Positions 46,201-58,200 of a stretch of 64,000 nucleotides of DNA are shown piece after piece. Made by a program: the position numbers and the translations under genes. This DNA comes from Malania oleifera (Eukaryota; Streptophyta; Magnoliopsida; Santalales; Ximeniaceae), in contig NC_080423.1 of assembly GCF_029873635.1 (NCBI RefSeq), positions 103,416,991-103,480,990 of the forward strand. Reading direction: 5' to 3'. The notes beneath the pieces were generated by a model that made no database searches, had not been told where the DNA came from, and saw only the letters and a list, made by a program, of their open reading frames with translations. Position 1 is the stretch's first letter. Every line of letters starts with the position of its first letter.

Positions 46201-49200
46201 AGCTGCATCTATAGGCAAGGCATAAGACTAGAAAAGAGTATTTTTTGTACTAATGTTGTATCTTGGAAGTCTGTAACCATAATACTATTAGTCTATTTCT
46301 AATGGTGTCAGCTTTCAAAAAATGTTAATGCGATACCATATAAATGAAATTGATATTGTATATGAATATAATAATTTACAACAAAAAAAATGCTGTTAGG
46401 GGAAATAATTATGCAAAATGTTGTTTTACTCACAAATATAAAATTGCATAGAAATAGAACATGAGAAATTGTCCACTCCATATTTTTGGAATGCCATGTC
46501 ATAGTCATTTATTTTAAAATAATATATATTTTATATGCAATGAAACCAAAAGGAAAGAAAGAATACGTAAAGAATGAATAAAAGTATGTTAATCAAAACA
46601 GAATATGACATGCTTGCATATTAAATGAATCTGAAATTTTAAAGCTTTTTACTCTATTAAATTACTTTTTTTTTTTTTAATTTAATTTAACAAACATTAC
46701 TTACAATAAATTATAATTAAAAAAAAAACATAATAAAATATTTAAAATGTGGTTGTGGGTGTTGAGTGTTATTGAAATAAAGCTTATCTCATACGCGAGA
46801 TGAGCAGAGGGCAGAGAGTCTGAGACTCTGAGTGAGACCGAGAGAGGGGAGGCGACTCGGAGGATGGAGGAGCCTCGAAGCCTCGAAGCTTCGTGCGACG
46901 ACTGGCGGAGGGCTGGCTGGTGGCTGCGAGTGCGACGACGCCGACGACTGGTAGAGGGCTGGCTGGTGGCGGCGAGTGCGACGACTGGCGGTGGCGGATG
47001 AAGCTGCCTTCGTTCGGCCACTCTCAAGCTTCGAAGAACTTTGTTAGGTTCAGGATTCAGGAAACGAAGGCTGCGAAGATGAGTAACTCAGGCTTCAAAG
47101 GAGTGAAGGCGTGAAGCCATCTTATAGCTTCAGCGGCTCGGCCAACAAAACTGCAAGTAAGTATTTTTGTTTTTGAATGTTAGATTTAGGTAGATTGAAT
47201 GGTAGATGGGTGCTTGGGACTCGGGAAAGGGGGAAAGGAACGCTGCGCAGCAGAAAGCAGATTCTGCAAGTTGTCGGTATGTAACGGTCCGTAACGGACT
47301 GTTACGGAGTGTAACGTAGGGGTAACGGCTGTTACGGACCGTTACGGAGCCGTAACGGCCGTTACGGCTGTGAATTTTTTCCGAACCGCATTATCGGCCC
47401 GGATCGGTTTCGGAGTCCTTGATTTACGTTACGTATCGGCCGTTACGTTACGTAACGGCCGTTATTTAAAACCATGAGCTGCAGCCATGATGGAACACGG
47501 TTCTGTGACTAACTTTGTGGCAGCCATGATGGTGGTTCCCTTTGGTGTCCTCAGTGGCACATGTGCAGCAGCGGAAGGAAAGGGAGAAATCCCCGTTAAT
47601 GGCACTCTTCTGGCGACAAACAGCACGGTTCCGTGACCAACTTTGTGGCAGGCATGACAGTGGGGAAATATCTCTGATGATGGCGACACTGGTGGGCAAG
47701 GGCAGCGATGCTGCTCAAGTAGAGCGAGCATATCTTCCAATGTCTATTGCCAGACGTTGTGCATATTGGATGACGTTTGACGATGGTGGTGGATGAGCTA
47801 TTGGCAGCGTGCGACAGACCTGCTGTAGCTAGGGGTCAGGTGAACCCTAGTGTGAACATGGAAGACTTTGGGGAGAGGGGGTGTAGGCATGTGCCCCATG
47901 TGAGTTCTTTAAATTCTAAATTGAAATGGTCGACTGGTTCACTTGGACTAGTGGATCTGTTTTTCCTTATTTTATTTCATTTTATTTTTTCTATTTTAAA
48001 TTTAAAAATTCATTTAAAATATTTTTCTTTTGCAATAAATCCCCAAAAAATGTGTAAAAATAAGGGAACATCTCTTTTTGAAATTTTGGATAATTTTCAT
48101 AGGTTTTTCTTATTTTAATTTTCCATATTTTAATTTTATCTTTTATTTGCTTCTTAAAAAAATACATTTCATTATACAAAAAAATTATTTTCTTTTAAAT
48201 AAAGAAATGGCTTTTTTTTTACAATTAAATTTGCAGTTTTATTTTCAGTTTTTTTTTCTTAATATGATATATTATTTGTTTTTATTTGTTATTAACTAAT
48301 GAAAAATCCAAAAAAAAAAAAATAAATTGCAAAAGAGGTAAATAAATTCCTTAAAGTTTTATGGTTGTTTTTCGATCTTTTGCTTGAATCTTAGGGGTTC
48401 TCCACTTTAGATTTGACTTTCAAAAATGTCCAAAAAAGCTATAAAAAAAAAAAACAAGCAAAGGGTTAAAAATCATATGGGGGTTTCCCCTTTTGTACAT
48501 AAAGCTGTATTTGGCTCTTCTGAGTGTGTTGAATGCATTAGGGTCCCTCATTAGTGCCATTTGGTTCCTATTGAATGATTTTTGATGCATGATTTGGCCT
48601 GTTTGTGCATGCGTGCCCTATTTGGCTTATTTCATGGTCACTTGATTTCTTGCTTCATGTGCCGTATGAGATGCTTAAATTTCGAGGCTTTTTTTAATGA
48701 GTAAAATGCTTTAATGATTCTTTAATATGACTCTCAGGTTCTTTTGATGATTGTGGGTAAATTGAGTTCAATAAAAACACTTTAATAAATCAATTCGACG
48801 ATGGATGCCATAGGGGTACACAATAGCACCCTCTTTCGGTTTTCTTGAGGTGGTGGAAGCCTTGCGTTCCAAATCAGAATATAGTGGGAATGCAAGTCAG
48901 AACAAAATTTAAAGGGAAGACAATAAAAATGAAATGAAATACAATTACTGTGTTGGTGATTATACATGGTTTGGTTGGTTCTATTCAAAAGGACAGGTGT
49001 GTAGAGAGTGCTAGTACCTTCCACTCGCACAACCATACTCCCGAACTTGGCTTTGGTACGTAGACCATCGACTATTGGCTTCTTGGACCCTAGGATTAGC
49101 TAGAAACCAATTAATTGATAATAATTAAGTGAACTTAACCATACCTAGGTAAAAAAAATGTTATTGGCAACTTTGTAGAACCAATGAAAGTGCAAGGTAA

Positions 49201-52200
49201 AGGTCAATAAATACATTTTTGATAGCCATCCCCGTTGAGGCATTGGATTCTAGTTCGCACGCCTTGAAAGTCTAGGCTAGAAATCAGGGATGCAGCTAGA
49301 AGAACCTGAAAAATTTTCAAATATCATGGGCGGAGAAGGCCAGAACCATGTCCTTAGGCCCCCTAAGTTTCGTCCGGGGGATGGAAACCTCTTCAATATC
49401 GAGGGTAGAATGTTAAGGCCTGCTTCAAAACATTGGGTTGGGCCCAAGGCACTGCAGCAAATACCAATTTGGAAGCAAGGTTTGATGGGCCTAGGGTTTG
49501 TACCACGAAAATTCATCAGAATAAACCTTTTTAAGTGTGGTCTTATTTTACTTGGGTCCACATTGGCTAGGGGCCTTCCCTAAGAGTTTAAGCCCATTTG
49601 TAGGAGCTTGAACCTTCTCCTGCATCAGTTCAAAGTTAGAAATACAATTGGATATGAAGCAGAGAATTCAGAGGCTGAAGGTTGCAGGTCATTGGAGAAC
49701 AGATGAAAGGAAGAAGGTGCGTTGTGATCTTGCGAAAAAGTATCTGTGCAGATTGTCGGAAGTGTATGAGTGAGTAAAGTTGCAGATGAGAGCTCATGCA
49801 TCGACTTTATGATTAAAGGTAAGGAAATATTATTGTCAAATTGGTTGCATAAAGCTACCCATTGACTCAGATTAGGAGAAGGATGACTCATTATCCTCTT
49901 ATGAATTAGGGGAAGTAGATTTACTGATTGATTAGCTGGGGATGACCGGGCTAGTGGGGTTTGCCAATCACTGTAGATGGTCACCCTGAGATGACGAGTC
50001 TGATTTAGGGGAGGCAATTGGGGCTCTGATGAGGAGGAAGGAGGGCATAACTTAAAGGTTTCATTACTGGACAAGCATCGTATTATTCTTGATAAGAGAG
50101 GCAAAAGGACAAGGACCTTTTTCAATATCAGTTGGGGGGCTTTTTCTGCTGTTCCAAATTCTTTTGTTAATGATAATGAGATAATACAAATACTCTTAAG
50201 TTTCCTTCAAACTCTTTGGCTTAAAGACTTGGGCTGAGCAGTAATGCTTCTTCATCAAAGTTTACATTCTACCCTGTTGCTACAGCCTACAAACTTCAAG
50301 TTACTAGTGTGCCATGGGGAGTCTGGGGATAAGGGGAATTTCCAAACTATAGACCTTTTGGGGGACGAGAGGGAAAACCAGGCCACCTAAGACTTTTAAA
50401 CTCTCTCTTTTGTGATGCTATCCTCTCTGTTTCATATACCATGATATTGATTGACGGCCATGCTGGAGAAGAATCTTCAGTAATTAGTACAAATAAGGGA
50501 GATTATGGAGGATGAGGGTCGGAGCTTTTGTGGTTTTTATCAAGAAGAATGAGACAAGTTGCTCTTGTTTTGGCAATAAAATGGATTTTGCAGAGTTTGT
50601 CCTTCGTTTGTTCTCATTTGTGTAGGTTTGTTTGGAGAAAGAAATTTGGCTGTCTTGAATGTCACATGCGTGAGCACATGCTTATTATGTTTATATCATC
50701 TGTCTGCCTAACTTATTGAACCATCAATTTGACTAGTTGAACTGACCTAGTATATTTATTGATTTAATGACCAAGCTAGGTTTAAAGCCCTGGCTGTATC
50801 CTTGCTTACTTGTATGGTCATTGACTGAGGTGAAAGCTTAATCTCAAAGTCATTTACTGATTCAACCGTTCAACCTTATAAATGCAATTTATTCTTCATT
50901 TTAGGGTGGTGGGGCTAATTTATTTAGACGCTTCTCTATTCAACTTGTTGAGATGCTTCTTAAGTTCCACTTGTTTCCATCTTGCATTGCAGGCCCTCCA
51001 ACCTCCTTCCCCTTGTTTCAACCATGTACTGGGTTAGGATACCATTCCATATCTTTCCTCAGGATCCCATTGCAGCGCTCTACTTAGTGTTTGGTGACAT
51101 CTCTACAAACTCCAAGATGACACACCTAGTCCGACACCTTCTTCAGTGCTACTGTTACCTCTTTCTTAGTTGGGGTGTCAGATCTGTGTATGGCCAAAAG
51201 GAGAGAGAGATGAAGGAGGAAGAAGAAAGAGGGCTTGATGAGCACGAGTGATACAGATATTTAGGATTCTGGAGATGGGGAACATAGGGACTTCAATTCA
51301 ATTACAAAAAACTAAACCCGACAAACTATTTATAGGAGAAAGAGGAAGACGAATGAGAGAGGAGTGATGAACACAAGTGATGCAGGCATTTATGGGGCTG
51401 GAGGTGGGGAACATAAGTTCTTCAATTCAATTACAAACTAAACCCAAAAAAAAAACAACAAACAACAACAAGCCTTAAGTCTCACTAGTTGGGGTCGGCT
51501 ACATGAATCCTTTTTCGCCAATTCACCTGATCCAAAGCATTTTCCTCTATTAGATTAAGGGCTATTAAAGTCCCACTAGGTGGGGTAGGCTACTTGAATA
51601 CTTTTTCGCCAATTCACTTGATCCGAAGCATTTTCCTCTATTAGATTAAGGGCTATTAAATCATTCCTCACTACCTCCTTTCAAGTAATTTTAGGCCTAC
51701 CCTTACCCCCTTTCATGTCAAAAACCATAACGAATTCATTCCTCCTCATAGGGGCTCTACTTGGCCTGCGTTTTAAATGCTCAAACCATCTAAGTCGTCC
51801 CTCCCTTATCTTGTTTTCAATTGGTGCTATGCCTAAATTTTTTTTGCGTATATGTTCATTTCTTGCTTTATCTTTTAATGTTAAACCACTCATCCACCTT
51901 CGCATACGCATCTCAACAACTTTCATTCTTTGTATATGTTGTTTTTTAGTTACCCCGCATTCTGAACCATAAAGCATAGCTGGCCTTATAGCCGTCTTAT
52001 AAAATTTTACTTTTAAGGGTATACTACGATCACACAACACACCTAACGCACTCCTCCATTTTACCCAACCTGTCTTAATTTTATGTACTACATCTTCTTC
52101 AATTTCCCCTTCACCTTGCATAATAGATCCAAGATATTTAAATCTATCAGTGCTATTAATCTCTTGATTATCCGGTTTATTCTTCTCTTTGTTGCTACTC

Positions 52201-55200
52201 CTTACATTACTGAAGTTACATTTCATATATTCAATCTTATTTCTACTTATCGTAAACCTTTTAGACTCTAATGTGGGCTCTCCAAAGTTCTAGCTTAGAT
52301 TCCACTCCGCTCCTACTATTATCAATCAACACGATATCATCTGCAAACAACATACACCAAGGAATCTCATCTTGGATATTCCTAGTAATTTCATCAATTA
52401 CTAAAGTAAAAAGATAAGGACTCAAAGTAGAACTGTGATGAAGAAGAATTAGAGTGAGAATGATGAACACGAGTTATATAGAGATTTAGGGGGCTGGAGT
52501 TGGGGATCGTTGGAACTTCAATTCAATTACGAAAAACTAAAACCAACAAAGTACTTTTAGGAGAAATTTAAATTGAAGAAAGTTAAGAAACTAAAACATG
52601 ACCTAAAGCTAAACCTTCACATAACTAATTAAGTATGGTCATAATGGCTTAGGATCCACCAGTCCCTTGCCCCTATTTTCTGAAATTGGCTTCCATATGG
52701 GTCAAATTAATCCACCCCTTGTTCAGCTTCCTGTTCTACACTGCCTCAACATTTTTCTGATGTGATTTATATTTTTTAACAAACCCTAGGAAACTGTTTT
52801 CTACATGTGAAGTGGGCTTCTAATTGGTGGATTAGTCAGTGTCATTGTTAACCGTCTTCTACACTACCTCGAAATTTTTGTGCTGCTACTGGATCTATTT
52901 AACAATCAAATTTCCCAATGGCAGAGTACACTGTATTAGTCTATTTCGTGACTGATAATTATATTTTCAATTGCAGCTATTCTAGAAGTGCAGATCAGAT
53001 GTGCCGCCAAGATTCTCGTGTACATTTGTCTGCGGAAGAGGAAATTGAAGCTGAAGAGAGTCTCTCAATTTATTGCAAACCTGTTGAACTTTACAACATT
53101 CTTCAACGTCGTGCTATAGGAAATGTAATGTATCTAATTTGCAAATATAAGGATATAACTGCTTCTGTTGCATCTGTTTTTATTTGCTTCTTCAATTTGT
53201 ATAATTCATTGCACTCAAACTCAAAGGTTGCTCTTTAAGGTTATACATTATGCTTTTGCCTTGAATCTAACTATGTGTTGAGTGGGGCTCTTTTCTGGGT
53301 ATGTCTTGATCAGTAGATCTTAGATTGTTTGATCATTATTATTGATTTTGAGCTATTTTATCTGTCTCTAGAGATGACTTGTTGAAAGATGTTGATATTT
53401 TAAACTTATTAAGTTGTGGTCCATGCAAATTTCTGTTTCTGGAGTGAATGTTTGTCAATTCTTTTATGATGCATTTGTTTCTAGGTCAAGGTTTTGTGGG
53501 ATTGGACTAGATTGATAGTATTGGACTGGATTTGATACAATTATTATCCTGTCCGTTTGATGGGACACATTTATTTTTTTGAATGTTATCTTATATGGCT
53601 TTTTAACACCCTTAGCTTGAGCTAGTCTGTGCCTAACCCTATTAGCCAGCTCTATCTGTCTTATCCTACACTTGTGCTAAACATAGGCTACAAGTGCTTC
53701 ACAAGCCAAGACTAGCTCATGAAGCAAACGCACCCTTAGCCTGGTTGGCAGCATTTATTAGCTCCTTTCTATAGTCCTTGCTTAGAGGCTTAAAATTTCT
53801 ATTTGGAAAGTTATCAGGTAGCAGTAGCATGCCTTTGCAGTAGGCAGGTAGATTATGGATGCCACCTTGATCACGAACAAAGTTGTGGATGCCTACAGTA
53901 AGGAGAGGAAAAAGGAGTTGTTTGTAACTTGTAAGCTGGAGATGGAGAAGGTGCTTTACCTTGTGAATTGGAATTTTCTCCTTTGTATTCTAAGAAGAAT
54001 GGGCTTTGGGGTTGCTTTGGTGTAGTTGGATCTTTCAATGTATTTCTACGCCTTCCTTCTCAATGCTTGTCAATGGCTGCCATTTGGAGTCTTTCCATTC
54101 ATCTTGAGGTTTGAGACAAGGGGATCCCCTCTACCCCATGTTGTTTATCATGGTTATGGAAGTGTTGAGCCTTCTGATTGATAAAGCTATGGAAGGAGGC
54201 ATCCTCAAAGGGCTTAGAATCGGAAGGAACATTACAAAACTGGTAGTTTGACGTATTCCCTTGCGGGCTTGTTAGGGTGTAAGCTGTGTTCATTCTTTTT
54301 TTGGTGTCATATATAAAGAGAAGGGAGTTTAGGACACTATTGTTGAAAGATTTGAGAGGAAACTTGCTGTTGGAAAAGGAACCGCCTGTAAAGGTGGGAG
54401 GCTTACTGTTGTCAAAGGCACATTATCCAACTTCCTGGTTTATTTTTTGTCTCTCTTCCCTATCCCTAATTGAGTTGCTAAGTGGTTAGAAGGTATTCAA
54501 AGGATATTCTTGTAGGGAAGCTCGAGTGAGGAATTTAAACATCATTTTTTCAAGTTGGGAGTAGTTAAACAGTTTATGCGAAAAGGAGGTTTAGGATTTA
54601 AATCTCTTCCTACTTTCAGTACGGCCCTCCTAGTGAAATGGCTCTGGAGATTCATGAAGGAGAAGAACCATTTCTGTAGTGAAGTCATTACCTCTAAATA
54701 TGGTCTACACCTTAATGGTTGGGCCTGTAAAGAGATGAGCGGAACTTATGCTGTTAGCTGTATGAAACTCATCAGCAGAGGATGGATTATTTCTTCTCTC
54801 TCATTTATTTTGAGTGGGAATCTGGGAGATTGTTTTCTTTTGGCAAAATACTTGGTGTGGCATTTCTCCACTTAGCCAAAAAATACCCTTCCATTTGGCA
54901 TGTGACAGATGCCCTTGTTGGCAGGCACCTCAAGCACACTGATCATGGGCCTGCTTGGAACATTCCCCTGGTTAGGAATGCCTTCGATTAGGAAATTGAC
55001 AATCTTTCATAATTTTAAAGTAGCATAATAAAATCTGGTGCCAGAGAACTACCACTTCGCCCAAGTGGACCCTGGGCAAAGATGGGAATTTTACGGTCAG
55101 ATACTGCTATCAATATCTTACCTTTCCGGCAGAAGCCAGCAGTTAATCCTCTGGAAGCCCATTTGGAGAATGCAACCTGCACCAAAGGTTGCTTTTTTCG

Positions 55201-58200
55201 CATAGGAGGCAACTCTTAGAATAATTCTTATCATTGACAACCTCGAGAAAAGGGTCCTCCTCTTGTCAATAGGTTCTACTTATGTATGGATCATGCTGAA
55301 TCAGTTGAGGACATTCTCTTGCATTGCTCCTGGACTAGAAGCTTTTGGAACATTGCACTTCCCTTATTGGGCAGCTGTGAGTTGCTGCCAGAACAGTGGA
55401 GGATGGGTTATGGGCTTGGAGGGGTATCCACACCAGAAAGGAAAGAACGAAGTCTTTTCTGCGTCATTCCCCTTGCCAGTTTTTGGTCGATATGGAGTGA
55501 AAGAAACAGGAGAGTTTTAAAAAAGATCGTTGGATTGCTACTGTGTCTAGTTGGCATAACGGGCTGTGTGTGATTGATATCCATGTAGTCCTATTTTTTG
55601 TTTTGGTTGTTTGACAGCCTGCAGTTTGGGTGATGTACTTGGCGATGTATTTCATTTTGATGTCTTTAACTATCTTTGCTGATAAAAAAAAGTTACCCTT
55701 AATGACGGGTGCATGGAGGTACCTTATAGATGATTGATTTTATTAACTTTTTACTGTCTAACACTCTAACTAAACGAATTTTATTTTGCAGCCATCATTT
55801 CTCCAAAGATGTTTGCTTTACAAGATACAAGCGAAGCATAAAAGGAGGTAACAGTTTTGAACTATTTTTTCTTTGTTAAAGTGATTATTGTAAAAGACTT
55901 CTCAAAATGTCCTTTGGTTATTGTAAGCTGCAGGCACATATATATATACAAAACACGTGCAAGAGCACATGCAAACTAGTAGGTGTGATGCATGAGAATT
56001 TGTTAGAACAAATTAATAAAGATCTAGAAGAAAGACTCAAGAATTAGGGATAAAGGACAAGCTGCCATACCTTTCTTTTTTTTCTTTGGATATGCCGGGT
56101 GTCCTGGGCTTACGCGCTAGACTAATCCCACACCTACGCCAGCTATGCCCTTCAGCCAACATGTAAGAGGTAAATCGCGGATGTGCGCTGCAGGCGGCAG
56201 GGTTTGAACCCCCCCAGACTTCACCTTTGTCCAAGGCTGTCTGGTGAACCTCCTTACCACTTGAGCTTTTGCCCGGGGCTACTGCCATCCCTTTCTTGTT
56301 TGTTGCCTTGATGGATAAAGATGTTCTCCATTTTTTTGAACAAATCAAAATATAATTTTGGACCCCCTTCTCTAGTGAATTTGGGTAAAGAAATCTTTAT
56401 TCCTTAAAACAGCTTGCTAGAAGATTGCATGGTGGCAGGCACGGCATTACAATTGTGAATTGGGGTTTTAGTGACAGAGCGGCAATAGTATCCTTAATTT
56501 CTTTGTATTTTCTTTTAGGACTATGCTAGTCAAGAATTGAAGAAGCATCCTGATAAGAATTTTATTTTTTTGGATCAGCAAATAGGAAATAATATTAACA
56601 AGGCATCAAGGTGTTGCTAACCCGTGGTACAAAACATCTACCACTCTGTAGAGTGTCACAAACATCAAGGATTACATAATGATCATTAACAACTTTCCCA
56701 CTAAACCAGCTGGAGACAGTAGCAATCCATTGGTCTTTGCAAGTCTGAAGCGAAATAGTTGAATCTTTGAAGGCCCTCTTATTTCTTTTTTTCCAAGCAC
56801 ACTGAAAGAAGGCTCACCATATATTCAATATAGTTCTGACTATTCTTCATCCTTAACCATGCTAGCACAATCACCACCTCCCACATCATTATTCCCATTA
56901 TTCATTGAAAGTTGATCCCTAGGCAACTCCACCTCACCAATATTCTTGCCATCTTGCGGACTCTTAGCTGGACCAGTAGAATTATCTGATCTAACAACCT
57001 TGATCAATTGCTTAGCATCCAATCCAAAGTCAATTGTTTGATTTTTGAGAAAAACTCATGAGCAATTATCTGTCGCATGATAAGGGAAAAACAAACCACA
57101 GCTTTTCCTCTTATCCGCTTCTGCAACTGTCATATTTGCAGAAACCTTTTATCCTGTAATCCATATTTTTCCATTTGCCCACTAAATTATCCCTCTCCTA
57201 GCTGTACATGGTCCAACCCCTTACTTGCTTCTGCCTTCTTAATATTGGACTTGGACCCCAAACCTACGAGGCATTCAAATAGTTTCAATATGTGCCACTA
57301 TAAGAAAATGGACTTCAGCACTTCACCAGCTAAACCAAATCAATAAATAGTATTAGATAAACCCCTCTCTTTCTCAGCAGACACACAAATCATTTCATAC
57401 TTAGCCAAATGAAGGCTAAGTCTGATTGCAACAACCTGTTCCCATTTTGTATTGACATGCTGAAACACTGTGACAACTGAGAACTGACAGAACATATTTG
57501 ATTCTATGGGTATCACTATCATAATAATACTGCTTGGTAATAACTACACGCATCATATAAAAGGATTTTGAGAAATATAACAATGTTATCAGCTTACCAC
57601 TCTACCTGAAAGCTTAAGCTGTTAGGTTGTGGGCCAACAAAATCCCCCGCTCATGCAGCCTCATTGCATGTGGAGACATAAACAAACAACAAAGACACCC
57701 ATTTTTGGGAATACAATAATTTTTAACTTACATTAAATGCGGACAAGAAGATTAGTTAGAACCCAGGATCTCCTGGCAACCATGGCTCTGATATCATGTC
57801 AAATTACAACTTTACCTAAAAGCTTAAGCTGTTAGGTTATGAGCCAACAATGTATGTCAAGCCTTAATAGATGTAAAAACTGCTCTTCATTTGTATTAAT
57901 TCCATATCCATGTCCAGGAGGGCAGGAAGTATTGATAGTAATTATATTATGAGGCCATTACACTAGCACATGAAAGACCAAGTAATTTAGTGTTTTCAAA
58001 AAGAAGATAACACAACAGCTGCCAAGAAACATGGTAGTAAAGCTCGAGATGATCAAGGACAACTAGTTGAAGCTCTTTCCTTGCCCTACAAACAACCTTG
58101 ACACATGCTCGATGCCCTGTACAGAAACACCAAAGAAATCAAACAAATTGTCATGATTTCCTTTCATGATTTGCAGACTTCAATGTTGTATATACCACTC

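Larger units (their letters stand above)
41078..47476 (-). mobile_element. Complete hAT DNA transposon (6.4 kb)
   Basis: Ends are CATGGTTCGAAATCGCGG (41078) and the complement of CCGTTATTTAAAACCATG (47476), matching at 13 of 18 bases. A perfect 8-bp duplication AGCTGCAG lies on both sides (41070-41077 and 47477-47484). GC-rich subterminal motif arrays lie inside each end. Between them is a five-exon BED/DUF659/hATC transposase gene on the minus strand with a GC-rich leader candidate at 46.8-47.2 kb. It is the best-preserved autonomous-type transposon of the window and is inserted in the solo LTR in intron 2 of the EMF2-like gene. Confidence 0.92.
39954..49269 (-). mobile_element. Tat-like solo LTR (antisense) split by a hAT transposon
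   Basis: The + strand left end TGTTGACACCCTATTTTGTTTGGGT is the complement of the 3' terminus of the 19.7-kb family (AAACAAAATGGGGTGTCTACA). On the minus strand the other end, reading down from 49269, aligns with 36045-36340 (GTTGCCA, CCTAGG, TGGTTAAGTTCAC, CAATTAATTGG, AGTTCGGGAGTATGG, TACTAGCACTC). A perfect GTCTA duplication flanks it (39949-39953 and 49270-49274). Without the hAT it is about 2.9 kb. The minus-strand start reads TTTC where TGTC is expected, one decayed base. Confidence 0.75.

Noticed and set aside
49625..50125. 166-residue minus-strand frame
   Set aside because: Low-complexity Ser/Pro/Leu content without domain, in intron sequence, with no splice or start evidence.
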